DNA from: Hofstenia miamia
Taxonomy: Eukaryota; Xenacoelomorpha; Acoela
NCBI GenBank assembly: GCA_004352715.1
Contig: SCFE01000084.1
Coordinates: 1,128,613 to 1,192,612, forward strand
Direction: 5' to 3'
DNA length: 64,000 nucleotides
Part shown: one piece after another, positions 47,991-59,763 of the stretch
How the letters are laid out: each line of letters starts with the position of its first letter
Numbering within the stretch: position 1 is the stretch's first letter
Program-made: the position numbers and the translations under genes
The notes under the pieces: generated by a model
Seen by the model: the letters and a program-made list of their open reading frames with translations, nothing else
What the model was told of the DNA's origin: nothing
Databases searched by the model: none

Positions 47991-49066
47991 CCGAGCACCA
48001 GCAAACTACCATTAAGGATGACTCAACTACATGCCTCCTCAGAATGTACTTTGGAAAGAACCATAAGATCAAAAGAGAGAGAAAAGCAGATGTCGAAAAT
48101 TGACAGAGAAACCCTACATCCTTACTTTATGGGAACATTGAAGATGCGTTACAATGCCTTTGAAAAGTTATCTCCAGAAACAAAAACCCACATATGGAGA
48201 GTCGCAAGAACTGAAGGGAAGAATTTACTGATAGTGCTCGATGCAAACAATAGACCAAAAGTAAACGTGATTATAAGCTACCCTCAAGAAATGAATGAAA
48301 CATTAGAAAGACCGTACATGTGAAGCACAGTGCACATCGTATTTGATGATGAGTTTACACTGGACACAACGCAAGCCATAATGGCATATAAAGACAAAAT
48401 AGCTGAGATACCAGAAATAAACATTGATGAAGAGAATCTTATGATCATTCATGTACTGAAACAGAAAGAATATAGAAAAAATTTGGAAAAGAAAATAGAT
48501 GAAACAATGAGAATGGCGAGAGTACAAAATGTCAGAGTAGTAATAATCACAATATCAACAAACGAAGACATCCCTGAACACCTAAAAGAAGCATGCATGT
48601 CAGCCAAAAATACCTTCCCATGGGAAAGAACACCAAGAACTACGATGATCCCAGAGTTAATACAATTTGATCTACAGATAGACTACTGACCACAAATCTA
48701 CAGAATTATGGTGGATCCATGCATTGCAATTGACCTCTATAGACAAACAAAAACAATAGAATTAACGTCAGACACATTGGAATAGAAAAGGCCAACACAC
48801 TATTCATAAAGTGCAGTCTGACACAAAGACAAGAGCATCTCCAACAAATCCAGACAATATGGAAAAACATGAAATTACAACAAAAGGTAGAGGAAGGTTG
48901 GCCAGAAATAACAATCAAAGCACCATCATGGAAATTTCACAAGTTGGTGGAAATGGTATTAACAGAGGTGAACAAAGCCTATGAGCTTAACACGAAAAAA
49001 GATTTTAAACAGTTTATTATTTGAAGAAAAGAATGCACCAGAAGTACGCTATAGAACAATGGCATG
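47990..49066 (+). pseudogene. Retroelement ORF3 (copy I), cut by an LTR
   Basis: N-terminal block: 47751-48323 is open and ends with VIISYPQEMNETLERPYM and a stop. 48330-48689 is open with TVHIVFDDEFTLDTTQ, NVRVVIITISTNEDIPEHLK and PELIQFDLQIDY. The next part, in shifting frames, shows MVDPCIAIDLYRQTKTIEL (48710), KVEEGWPEITIKAPSWKFHK (about 48880) and FEEKNAPEVRYRTMA (about 49020-49064). These match the blocks at 30808-31135, 27421-28544 and 38607-39759. The homology stops where the LTR starts at 49067, so the C-terminal half is lost. Position: directly downstream of integrase on the same strand. Confidence 0.68.
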
Positions 49067-49554
49067 TGTAGCATCATCCAAAAAGCAACTAAGCTGCAAG
49101 TGAAGAACAGCGTTGAATGATTAATATTAATTAGAATTAATTGTAAAAATTTAGTTAATGATCTTTAGTTATTTTTGTAAGATGCAACTAAGCTTTAATA
49201 ATGTTCAAATTAAGAAAACTTGTTAGCTGATCAAGAAACATTTGACAAATTAAATTGAGCAAAATAACGCTTACGTAGGAACAGCCATATTGGCAGACAA
49301 ATCATTTGAAATTTAAAATCAGCAGGTACTTTTGTAGAATTTTTATAAATAGCTTTGATTCAACCATAATTTTGATGAACAATAAATTCTTCGGAGTTTA
49401 TTTAATTTTCATTTCTACTCTTATCTGGTTTGATTATTTAGTAAAATGTGCAGCTAGGCAAGTTGTGTCGAGTAGTGGCTGGATTCCATCACGGGATCGA
49501 TTCGAAGGGTCCTTGTGCCAGTCACGAAACCGCACTTATGTTATGGTTAGGAGT
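49067..49554 (+). mobile_element. LTR (family A), truncated by gap
   Basis: It starts TGTAGCATCATCC after GGCATG and follows the solo LTR at 25484 for about 490 bases, with TATAAATAG at 49344-49352 and the conserved box at 49473-49530. The rest lies in the gap, so it may be a solo LTR or the start of an element. Confidence 0.85.
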
Positions 49555-50554
49555 NNNNNNNNNNNNNNNNNNNNNNNNNNNNNNNNNNNNNNNNNNNNNN
49601 NNNNNNNNNNNNNNNNNNNNNNNNNNNNNNNNNNNNNNNNNNNNNNNNNNNNNNNNNNNNNNNNNNNNNNNNNNNNNNNNNNNNNNNNNNNNNNNNNNNN
49701 NNNNNNNNNNNNNNNNNNNNNNNNNNNNNNNNNNNNNNNNNNNNNNNNNNNNNNNNNNNNNNNNNNNNNNNNNNNNNNNNNNNNNNNNNNNNNNNNNNNN
49801 NNNNNNNNNNNNNNNNNNNNNNNNNNNNNNNNNNNNNNNNNNNNNNNNNNNNNNNNNNNNNNNNNNNNNNNNNNNNNNNNNNNNNNNNNNNNNNNNNNNN
49901 NNNNNNNNNNNNNNNNNNNNNNNNNNNNNNNNNNNNNNNNNNNNNNNNNNNNNNNNNNNNNNNNNNNNNNNNNNNNNNNNNNNNNNNNNNNNNNNNNNNN
50001 NNNNNNNNNNNNNNNNNNNNNNNNNNNNNNNNNNNNNNNNNNNNNNNNNNNNNNNNNNNNNNNNNNNNNNNNNNNNNNNNNNNNNNNNNNNNNNNNNNNN
50101 NNNNNNNNNNNNNNNNNNNNNNNNNNNNNNNNNNNNNNNNNNNNNNNNNNNNNNNNNNNNNNNNNNNNNNNNNNNNNNNNNNNNNNNNNNNNNNNNNNNN
50201 NNNNNNNNNNNNNNNNNNNNNNNNNNNNNNNNNNNNNNNNNNNNNNNNNNNNNNNNNNNNNNNNNNNNNNNNNNNNNNNNNNNNNNNNNNNNNNNNNNNN
50301 NNNNNNNNNNNNNNNNNNNNNNNNNNNNNNNNNNNNNNNNNNNNNNNNNNNNNNNNNNNNNNNNNNNNNNNNNNNNNNNNNNNNNNNNNNNNNNNNNNNN
50401 NNNNNNNNNNNNNNNNNNNNNNNNNNNNNNNNNNNNNNNNNNNNNNNNNNNNNNNNNNNNNNNNNNNNNNNNNNNNNNNNNNNNNNNNNNNNNNNNNNNN
50501 NNNNNNNNNNNNNNNNNNNNNNNNNNNNNNNNNNNNNNNNNNNNNNNNNNNNNN
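49555..50554. other. Assembly gap, exactly 1000 N
   Basis: The gap separates the family A LTR from the minus-strand pol gene; an unknown length is missing. Confidence 0.99.
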
Positions 50555-51530
50555 TGTATTTAGTGAGAGCATTTTAGCAAGTTGTCTTTTATATTATCTA
50601 GTAGCTCCTGCTCTTTCCACGTCCATTTGAATGTTTTTGATTTCTTTAATAATGCTGTCATTTTGCTAGTTTTCTAAGCCACGTTCAGTATTAAGAATCT
50701 GTAATAATTTATAAACCCCATTATTCTTTGGACATCTTTTTTATTTCTCAGACTATTTATGTTTTGGATCATTTCTCTTGCATTGTTTTTCATTTTAATT
50801 TTTCCCTTCTGTATCTGTCTTCCAAGGAATACAACCTCTGTTTTCTGCATTTTACAATTTTTTCCGTTTACTCAGAGTCCTGCATTATATAGAATTGTTA
50901 ATGTTCTATCGAGTTTTTGCAAATGTTCTTCTATTGTGTTGCTTGCGATTAATATATCATCTATATAAGTGCTTACTCCCTCTTCCATTTTCTTATTATT
51001 CTGTTTGAGTACTTTCATTACATATCTTTGAAATGTAGCAGGTGCATTACACAGGCCAAAAGCCATATACATCCACTCAAACAGCCTACAAGGTGTTATA
51101 AATGCCGTTTTTTGATATCTTTGGGTTCCATCAGTACTTCCCAGTAGGCTTTACATATATTGATACATGTGTAGTATTTGTTTTTACTGGCTTTGTAAAT
51201 TATGTCAACTATCCTTGGTAGTGGGTAAGCATCTTTTGTTGTTATATTGTTGAGTTTGTGGAAGTCTATACATAATTTTTCCAGGATCCCTTGTTTTATG
51301 AATACTGTTGGCAAAGCATAAGGGCTTTCACTTGGTCTGATGATTCTATTATCTATTAATTCATTGAGTATTGTGTTGTAATTTTCTTCGAGATTTTCTG
51401 GAACTCGTCTACATGGTAATCTAATATGTTCATCTGTCGTTGTAATAATTTTATGCATTTCACCTACTGCCTTACCCACACTTCTTTCCCTGAAATTAAA
51501 TATCTTTTTATGTTTGTTCAATACCTTGAT
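50555..51530 (-). pseudogene. pol: Reverse transcriptase of minus-strand element C
   Basis: On the minus strand the frame at 51521-51096 gives IFNFRERSVGKAVGEMHKII, IIRPSESPYALPTVFIKQ and NICKAYWEVLM. After a frameshift, 51072-50872 gives LCNAPATFQRYVMKVL and the catalytic YIDDIL. The RT end follows (VQRIMGFINYYRFL near 50720), with the connection to RNase H (FKWTWKEQELLDNIK near 50610) running into the gap. It is similar to, but diverged from, the RT at 44703. RNase H, integrase and any ORF3 of this element are hidden or lost. Confidence 0.85.
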
Positions 51531-51619
51531 TAATTACTGTTTTTCCTCTTGCTCCAGGTGTTGATATTCTTCATCTTTTATCTTGGGTATTTGGTATTCT
51601 TGTTCATCTTCATTTTTAA

Positions 51620-52320
51620 CTATGTTAATAGTTTATCTACCAAGGATTTCTCTGATTTTATTTTCTTTCCTTGGACTTTCACTGTCTCTCTCTTTATGTT
51701 AACATTGTGATTGATTGCATTTAATATTGGTATCACCCCTTTTGTTTTCCATGCTGTGCATAAGCTGGACAGAATCAACAGTTTTTTCATATTTATTCCT
51801 ATTTGATCATATATTATTATCTCTGCATCTATTTTCTCATCTGTTTTCATTTGACACATTTTCCAATTGTTTGGTAATATTTTTGTGTCTTCCATTAATT
51901 TGAATTGTATTGTATTGTCTTCTTCTTCACATGTTGTCACCATTTCCTCTTGTACTGTTATTGTTTTATTTGTATAATTTATTATACATCCATTGTTTGT
52001 TAAAAAATCATTTCCCAATATAATTTTATATGGTAATGGATTTCTTTCTGTATCAATCACTGTAAATGTCTGCTGAAATGTAGTATTGGCTATTCTAATT
52101 GGTACATCTTGTAGCTGACCTTTCACATCTATATAGTCTCCTGGTGCATTTATTAGTCTACTTTTTTCCTTGCTTAGGTTTTGTCTTGCGAATCCTATTT
52201 TTGATGCACAGTCACCAGTTATAATCAATATCACTGCTCCTGTATCTATTGCTGCTTTGAACATTACTCCATTGATTACAACTGTTATTGTATTCATTTT
52301 AATCAGGTCTGTGACTATTA
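51620..52320 (-). pseudogene. Aspartic protease of element C, DTG intact
   Basis: The frame at 52297-51620 is 225 codons long and undamaged. The active site is FKAAIDTGAVILIITGD. The C-terminal hallmark is KIILGNDFLTNNGCIINY. Retroviral-type proteases act as dimers, cutting gag and pol polyproteins. The domain is followed by an acidic linker toward RT. The 5' side adjoins the piggyBac at 52371. The whole element is inactive, but this domain looks complete. Confidence 0.85.
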
Positions 52321-52370
52321 GAACGGGTGCTCATTTTATCAGAGAAGAGACACTGCTCCCTCTAGTTTAA

Positions 52371-53382
52371 CCCTTTAGCGTCCGTTACTAAATATTTGGA
52401 GTATCCCAAGACGCCGTAAAAAATGAAAAAAAATCATTTTTTTCTAATCATGTGAAATTGATGATATATTACAAAACATTACATTATATGTAATTTGAAG
52501 CATAAATAAGATCAATTGACATGTTTGGGAGTCCACAGGTGATAATTATTATTACAAAGGTCATCAGGGTTGATACTGGTGCCAGGTCTTAAAACAAGCC
52601 AAGCACAGGGGTGGCTTGCCTGGACAACCTGAACAGACATAATGCGTGTTGCTGCGCTTATCGTGCTTGAGGCACTCATGGCATCTCTTTCTTGGCCTTT
52701 CCACTTTGTCTGTAGAAGGCAGGCACTCAGGGAAATGGAAAGGGATGTCAGCTTGCTGTGGAGGAGGCTTTGAAATGCACAGTTGTCGACCACGCCCAGG
52801 CTCTGATTCCACTTCTGTGAAATGGATAATGGCCTTCTTGGTGAAGTCTTCAAACTTCATTCTGTTGTTTCTTTCCCATTTATAGGATTAACATTAACTA
52901 TTATTTTCAGAACGTATCTATAAATAATATTATGTATAAATTAATAAAGTACATACCTTATATCAGAAGTAAAAAATAACCAAAAATCTATTTAATTTTC
53001 TAACACGTTACAATATTTAAATTTGGCTCTGTTTCATTATTATAATATTAAATAAATTTTAGTTTACTAAAAGAAATCGAAATATGTATTCAATAGATTG
53101 TACAAGAGAGAAATAAGTATGCTACAACACGCTCGATCTCTTCGCTAATATTTATTCTGGTACAGCATAAGAGCTCTCTCAACCTCCACAGCATAGGAGC
53201 CAGCTCAAACAATCACAGCTCTCTTACTACCAAACACCCAAATTGAATTGAAAAAGTTTGCACAAATAGCCGAACATTGATTTATATGTGTTTCCCTGCC
53301 ACCATAGTGTTTTTAGAATGCAATAATTAACATTTGATGCGATATGGGCTTGACTCACATATGAGTCTTGGCATCTAAAGGG
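52371..53382 (-). mobile_element. Short piggyBac-like element in TTAA
   Basis: It is flanked by TTAA (52367-52370 and 53383-53386), with ends CCCTTTAGCG and, reversed, CCCTTTAGATGCC. It is only 1012 bp: most of the transposase is missing and only its C-terminal part remains. It differs in its ends from the piggyBac at 28549. The right end contains the palindrome GACTCATATGTGAGTC. It lies between the gag and protease genes of element C. Confidence 0.9.
52561..52860 (-). pseudogene. piggyBac transposase cysteine-rich tail
   Basis: On the minus strand the frame ends with RKRCHECLKHDKRSNTHYVC, then SGCPGKPPLCLACFKTWH. This is the cysteine/histidine zinc-binding tail typical of piggyBac transposases, which contacts the terminal repeats. 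The DDD catalytic domain is absent. It may be spared by chance or may be a processed remnant of a longer element. Confidence 0.85.
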
Positions 53383-53386
53383 TTAA

Positions 53387-55098
53387 ATTTTCAATGTCCA
53401 TGTTTTCCCTTTCATCAATTTCATCTTGTTCTTTGTCATCTTCTAATAGATCCTCTTCTTCAAAGTACACTTCTTCTTCCTCTATTAAATTTATTTGACG
53501 TTTACAATGCCTTTTTGTGTGGCCCTTATTTCTGCACATTTGACATTTGAGGTCTTTCCATTTTATTATCTTTATTGTGCCATCCTTTAGTTTTATTTTA
53601 ATGATCTCTTCTACTGATTTTTTTGATGGCTCTTTGCTTATTGGTTTGTTAGCAGTTGTTGCTGTGGTAGTTGATACAGCTTTTATTATCATGGATTTCT
53701 CATTGATCTTCACATTGTTTTCCATTGTTATTTGTATCACCAGCTCTTTCCTAATCATTCTATCTAACAAGTTATCTGCATCAGATTTTATCTCAAATTG
53801 TTGTCTTATTGCTTCAGGTAATCCTTTGCAGATATGTGAGAACAAATCATATCTCAAAAATGTTTGTTCTCTCAAACTCAATTTTAAAAGTCTTTGACTT
53901 GTGACATGCAATTTCTCAAATCATCCCTTTTGTTCATTTTAGTTCCATTTATTAGCATTTTGTACTGACTTTTAAAGCTTTTATTATTATAGTGTTGTTA
54001 GTATTGCTCAACCAATTTTTTGTAGTTCATTTTTGTTTGTGCACCAGGTAATGTTGGTATGCAGCTCCACTCAAATAGAGGGGAAACCTTGCTGCTGCCG
54101 CCTTTTGTGTTACTTTTCTTTCTTTCATGCTCATTTCAAATATCTGCAACCACTCATTGAATGTTGGCGAATAAGTATCTACTCTTCCTGTAAATTTAGG
54201 AAGAATGGCTTTACATGCAGGTATGTCTATGTCCTCTTCTTTGAATAATATAGTATTATCAAATGTTGGCTTTGTCACTACCAGTTTCATGCAATTTTCC
54301 TTCACTTGTTTCATTATGTTAGTGATTAATTTGTCCATGAATTCTTCTTTGGTTTCACTCTGTTTGTATATATCTATTGTTGTCCCTCTTGGAGGTGTCG
54401 CCTTACTCAGTTGTTCAGGTTTTTCTATTCTGATAGTTTCTATCATTTTGATGTTTTCCTCTTTTTGTATACTTTCTCTTCATTGGTTAGCACAATTAAT
54501 CTTATCTCGTATTTAAACTATTGATTTCTATTTGTTTCATCATGTCTTCTCTGAGGCTTATATTTTCATTGTGCATTTTGCTCATGAGTTGCTGTAACCT
54601 TTTGCTTTGAGCTTAAATTTCTTTGTTTGCCTCTACTAATTTTTCAATTTGCTTTTGGAACAAATTTAATTGTTCTGTCAATAATATACTTGTGTCCTCT
54701 ATTATTTCATCAATTTTTCTTTCCTTTTCAGTATTTGCTCCCTCCACCTCAAACATCTGTTGTGTTAGTTGTTCTATTCGTATTGTCAATTCTTGTCTTT
54801 CTTTGTTATTATTCTTGATTATTTTTGTCAATTCAACTATAGTGAGTTTTGTATTCACTTGTGCTGGCTGTTGCACCATTTCTGTAGGGGACATTTCATT
54901 TTCTGGAGACATTAAGCCGTCTTGTGTTTCTAGGGTTTTTGTGTTTGGGGGTTTTTCGTTTTCTTCCTTGAGTTTACCATTGTCATTTTTAGTTTTGAGT
55001 AATCCTTTTCTGGTTCCTTTCCAACTTTCCTGTGCTTTAATTAAGGTAATACATTTGTTTTCCCTTGTCTTATTTTTTGTTATTTTAAAGGGAAGCAA
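53387..55098 (-). pseudogene. gag: Gag of minus-strand element C
   Basis: The coiled-coil part is at 55098-54613 (TKLTIVELTKIIKNNNKERQ, then IEQLTQQMFEVEGANTEKER). The capsid-like part is at 54446-54027 (ILPKFTGRVDTYSPTFNEWL, then AAARFPLYLSGAAYQHY). The nucleocapsid part is at 53911-53375 with knuckle CQMCRNKGHTKRHC and an acidic tail. It has the same plan as the gag at 42145, clearly diverged. Breaks lie near 54610-54500 and 54010-53915. Confidence 0.85.
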
Positions 55099-55205
55099 CT
55101 ATCTTTGCACAACTTCTTGGATCTGGTTTTGTTATCTTTCTGATCAGGTTTTCTTTAAAATCTCTTTTCTTTCTTGCTCATGTTGGGTGCCTGTCATGGT
55201 CACAA

Positions 55206-55663
55206 TGTAGAATCTTGCCAACACTGATTCCACTATCATTTAGGAATTGTTCATCCATTTCCCTTAGTATATGTGATATGTAAAGTTTGACAGATTCCAG
55301 AACTTTCCCAACCTACTTTGATGCAATTAAATTAATATGGCATTAGTGTTACTATGCTTAAACTAACAACAGTTTATTGAGATTGAGAGCTGTGAATGGA
55401 ATACAGGGTCAAGACCTGACGCAGAGCAATGCGCAATAGCAGATATCTTTGATGGTGACAGCAGCTCCAGCTTCTACTTGAACGTCACAGTGGAAACCAA
55501 TGGTTCACTCAGTGTGTGGAATGTTGTCTCAATGATAGTGTGTGTGTGTGTGTGTGTGTGTTAACTTAATAATTTAGTGCATTGAATGTCCTTGTTATTA
55601 TTGTGATGTAAATAAAAGGAAGTAATGCAACTGTGATGCTTCAGCTTGTTATCTTGCCCTACA
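55206..55663 (-). mobile_element. 5' LTR (family C) of element C
   Basis: In minus orientation it starts TGTAGGGCAAGATAAC at 55663 and ends GCAAGATTCTACA at 55206, 458 bp. The following bases, TTGTGACCATGACAGGC, resemble the primer site at 41800 (12 of 17 bases). It is less than half the length of the family A and B LTRs and unlike them in sequence. A (GT)n tract lies at about 55534-55561. Confidence 0.75.
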
Positions 55664-56515
55664 GATATAATTGTACATGTTAGCCATTTGTGCATGTGAA
55701 CTATCAATGCTGTCTGCAATAGAACTATTTTTTAGGTCGATCAATAGTCCAATAATTTACTAACAAGTAAAGAAGTTGTACAAAAATGTGCATAACAAAA
55801 ATAGAGCATTTCAGATATAATAACAGTTGTTCTAAAAGTAATAATACTAATCTGTAAGTAACAAACAGTAGGAAAGTTATAACGGATAAAAATCCCTATC
55901 CCTATTCCCAACTTAAAAGCACATCAAGAAATCTACAGCTACTGGCCACACTGCTCTTTTGAAAGACTATAGTGTGCAGGCTGCTCCAGAATTCCGTTAA
56001 GTGTAGTCGGGAACCACCATAGGATTACTCTAGTGCTTGAATGTTTGGCTTTCCATTTAAGTATTAAATTACCTGACAAAATAAAGAAGTAAATCCAGAA
56101 AAATTCTTTCATCACCAATAATATCAATCACTGAATATTTATATTGAATAGTTGTAAACAATCAAACAATCAGCTAGTACCTGTTATTAGAAGTTGTTGA
56201 TGATTTAATAGTTTCCTGGTTTTTCTTTGTCTGCTGTTAATTATGCATGTCAGCATTAATTAGTGTGTGCATTATCATCCTATGATTTCTGCCAAAAAAA
56301 CTTCCGAGCAAATTTCTACCAAATACCTCTTTTAATAATTTTGTACAAATAATCAAAGTACAATAACCATGTGTTTACAATTAATTATTACTACAATTGA
56401 GCCTCATTGCTCCAACTTTTTCTCTAACCTTGACCACACATTGTATTATGCCACAATGTCACCCCTTAAAATCTTGCTGTTATGCCTGTTTTATTAACCT
56501 TTTACATCTTCCTGT
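55664..56515. other. No gene recognised
   Basis: AT-rich spacer. A 62-codon minus-strand frame at 55939-56127 has no recognisable family. Confidence 0.55.
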
Positions 56516-58640
56516 TACAGTGATAATTTTTTGGTGGATTCAACGTCAATTGTGATCTTTAATCGTTTGATGTGCATTTTCCTTCATTTTGATTGTTCCA
56601 TGTTGGATTTATATCCCCAGGAATATTATCTTCATTTTTAATATTTCACATTTGTTCTCTTTAATTTTTAATCCATCAATTCATAGTATCTTTTTGTTCT
56701 GTCCAACTTTTGGAGATGTTCTTCTATTGTCTTGCTCACAACTAGAATATTGTCCATGTGTAGCATCATAAAAAATATTTAAGCTGCTAACATTGAAGAC
56801 AAAGATCAAAGACAAATAATGATTAGCAATATTATAAATTATTAGATCAGTTAGATTAATTTGTATCATGCAACAAAAAAACAATAAGTGTCAACTTTAA
56901 GAGATTAGTATCTGTCAATAATAATACTTTTGGCTAAATGAGGGGGTGAAATCACTTCCATTATTTTTAGCCACCATACTGGCAGACAAAATTTCAAATT
57001 TGAAATTAACAGGTACTTTTCCGAATTTTATAAATAGATTTGAAACCTTGTAAGCAATTGATAAAGAATTTTATTCGGAATTCTTACTTTGTTCTGTTAT
57101 TACGGTTTGCATATTAATTACAATGTTTAGTAGTGGTCTGGATCCATCATCGAGATTGATTCTAGGGTCCTTGTGCCAGACCATGAAAGTGTACTTAAGT
57201 TAGGTGTAGGGGTTTTTCTCTCATTTAGCTGACTAGCAATCAATCTGTACATGTATTAAAATAAATGAATTCGAAATCTGTTGGATTACTGAAACCTAGG
57301 TAATATATTAGTATTATTTCAGATCCAAATTTGTGACTATAAAGTGACTGATAAAATGACTGAACACGTACTAACTAATAAATGTAGGTTAGGAAGCTGC
57401 TCAATATTAAGCTATTCATTAAAGCCAATGTACTTCAGTAATGGCTACATGTAATATTAATTAAGCAGCTAGTAAATAGTCCAGTTGCACATTCATGAAA
57501 CACTTTTACAAAACAGAGTCTAAGTCGAATTGTGTCTTGTCTTGAGTATACACTGAGCTAGGATAGGGTGCACATAAGTTATATTGCTGGGCTGAGGGGT
57601 GGAACTCAACCAAGTGGATCACTGATGGACTTGTGAAACTGGATGTGGAGATCAGCTTTGGGCAGATGCCCACTATTGATCTTTGGAGAGATTGCTGTAT
57701 GGCTTCATCACCTAAATAGTGAACAGTTAAATCTAGTTAGGTTATGTTAACAGGAATAACCAAAAGCTAAACAGTATAGTTAGTAAATCCCTACCCACAA
57801 AGCTACAACTAATGTAATAAAGTAACTAAGGACCAACAGTAACTATGCCTGGTAGAGGATGTTACACATGTATAGTGACATGCCATTCTCCACTTTGTGG
57901 TTTCCATCTTGTAGCACTTTTGTTATATATCTCTTGATGGTCACAGGCATGCTACATAGACTGAAAGCCAAGTATACTCATTTGTATAGTCTGTATGATA
58001 TTATCAAAGCTGTTGTCTTGATGTTGCTCAGCTTCATTGGCACCTGCCAATAGCTTTGCAAAGATTAATCACTGTAAAGTATTTTTTGTGCTGCTTCATA
58101 GAGTATATCTTCAATTCTCAGTAATGGCTATGTGTCCTTTGTGGTAATATTCTTGAATTTTCTGAAATCAATACAAAGTTGCGGTTTCTTCCCTTGCTTT
58201 ACAAATACTTAGGGCACAGCATACACACTTTTGCTTGGGCTAATGATTCCATTACTGAGTAGTTCTTGCAATATAGTATTGTACTCCTCTTGCATATTTT
58301 CCAGCACTCTTTTTACTGGCAATCATATCAGGTCATATGTTGCTGTCACTATCATGTGATTTTCACCTACTGCCTTCCCCATTCATATTTCTCTGAAGTT
58401 GAATATCTTTGCCTGTTTTTTCAGAATATCTCATAATTGTATTCTCTGATCATTTGATAGGTGAGTGTAGAAACATAGTGTCTGCTATTTTCAGATCAAA
58501 TTGGTCGTCCTTGTCCTAGAACACTTTGCCTAGTGTTATATATATAGGAAGCATTTTATGTGTGTGAACCTTTATAGTCATATAACCTTGTAGATGCAGT
58601 TCTGGATAATGTCCATTTTCAAATGAAATTTTTGTAGGAA
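56516..58640 (-). pseudogene. Reverse transcriptase relic E, split by a solo LTR
   Basis: Minus-strand frames show KIFNFREI then MGKAVGENHMIVTAT (58400), VKRVLENMQEEYNTILQELL (58310), LCIDFRKFKNITTKDT (58160) and SYWQVPMKL (58050). Next come VYLAFSLCSMPVTIKRYITK and the catalytic-box region SLYMDNIL, which is split by the LTR at 56759-57866. Downstream EEHLQKLDRT is seen near 56710. It is the same RT lineage as at 44703 and 50872, more decayed, with at least six stops. The aligned box reads YMDN rather than YxDD. No gag or integrase is attached. Confidence 0.78.
56759..57866 (+). mobile_element. Solo LTR (family B-like) with CATG duplication
   Basis: It begins TGTAGCATCAT and ends GGATGTTACA, with CATG on both sides (56755-56758 and 57867-57870). 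It is 1108 bp. TATAAATAG lies at 57029-57037 and the conserved LTR box at 57129-57185. It is opposite in orientation to the RT relic. It is nearest to the LTR at 40730, but diverged. Confidence 0.9.
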
Positions 58641-59700
58641 TATTACAATTTGTTACCAAATTAGAAAAAAATTTAAGTATGACATTTTAACAAATGATCT
58701 GGTTGATTTTCTTTTCATAGTAACAGATTACCAGATGTCACTGCAGACTAAAAATTTAAAAAAAGTTTATCAAAAAGTTCTTTGAGTAATGGCAACGCAA
58801 TTATCCAATTGATATATGCTAGTTTTCATGAAATTGTTCCAATTTTATAATCTAGTGAAAAATTAAGTGTAACCTTGTGTCAAATCCTAAGACAGCTCAA
58901 TTAAATTCAAGCATATATTCAATCAGGTAATCATCATCACCTGACAAACACCAGACAAAACGTTAAGAATTTACTTTGTTCTTCATGTTATTTACATTCA
59001 GCCAATTCCATCGTTCATTATTGTTCTTAGTTGCTAAGTTTCAGAATTGGCAGTAAATATTTTTACTTTCAAAACGCGTAAAAATTATTTCAAAATAGAT
59101 TGATAATCATTCTGAAATCAAATCTCTAATGATCTCTTATATTCTAAGATAGCTGCAGAAGAAATCTTTACCAATTATCATGAAACATGCCAAATGTGTC
59201 ACAAAACAAATCCTGACAGCCCTTCAAAGTCAATCCCAAAATCTAAGAGAACTTTTGTGCTGCTTTCAATTATTTGTAGCTTTTAAACAGTAAATTCAAA
59301 ACTTTTGAAAAATAAAGGTCTGAATTAATTGAGGATTATTATGCATTTAACAAAAAGCTTCAAAATTATATGTTGCTAGCCTCTTTTCAGAAACGTGTTT
59401 CAATGTTTAGCATTTCAGATGTAAAGACAATATTTATATTCTCACATGAATTTCAATTTTAAATAATTACGAGATTCTAGAGTACAATTTCATCAGAAAA
59501 ATTTTGTAAGCAAATGATTATATCTAAAACTGGAAAGATAATTCACATATAAACTAGGTTTTTTAAATTGGTGGAATATATTTAGCAACAGTTGTAGGTG
59601 AACAGATCTCTCTTTTGTATATTTTAGATCAAGTGCAGACATGCAGAGGTAGTAATTTATAGTTTTTGTACTATATCAACTCCCCACTTCCATAAACTCA
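58641..59700. other. No gene recognised
   Basis: AT-rich sequence with no supported frame or repeat. Confidence 0.55.
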
Positions 59701-59763
59701 ACTCATCCAGATATCATTCTGCTCCTTATGTACTGCTCCTAATGCTCCTATGACTACTCTAGG

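Noticed and set aside
26669-49066. ORF3 as an envelope gene
   Set aside because: It follows integrase in position, but shows no signal peptide, membrane segment or cysteine pattern expected of an envelope protein.
40730-49554. LTRs at 40730 and 49067 as the two LTRs of one element
   Set aside because: They share start and end motifs but belong to different families (B and A). The 49067 LTR cuts ORF3 midway, so it is a later insertion.
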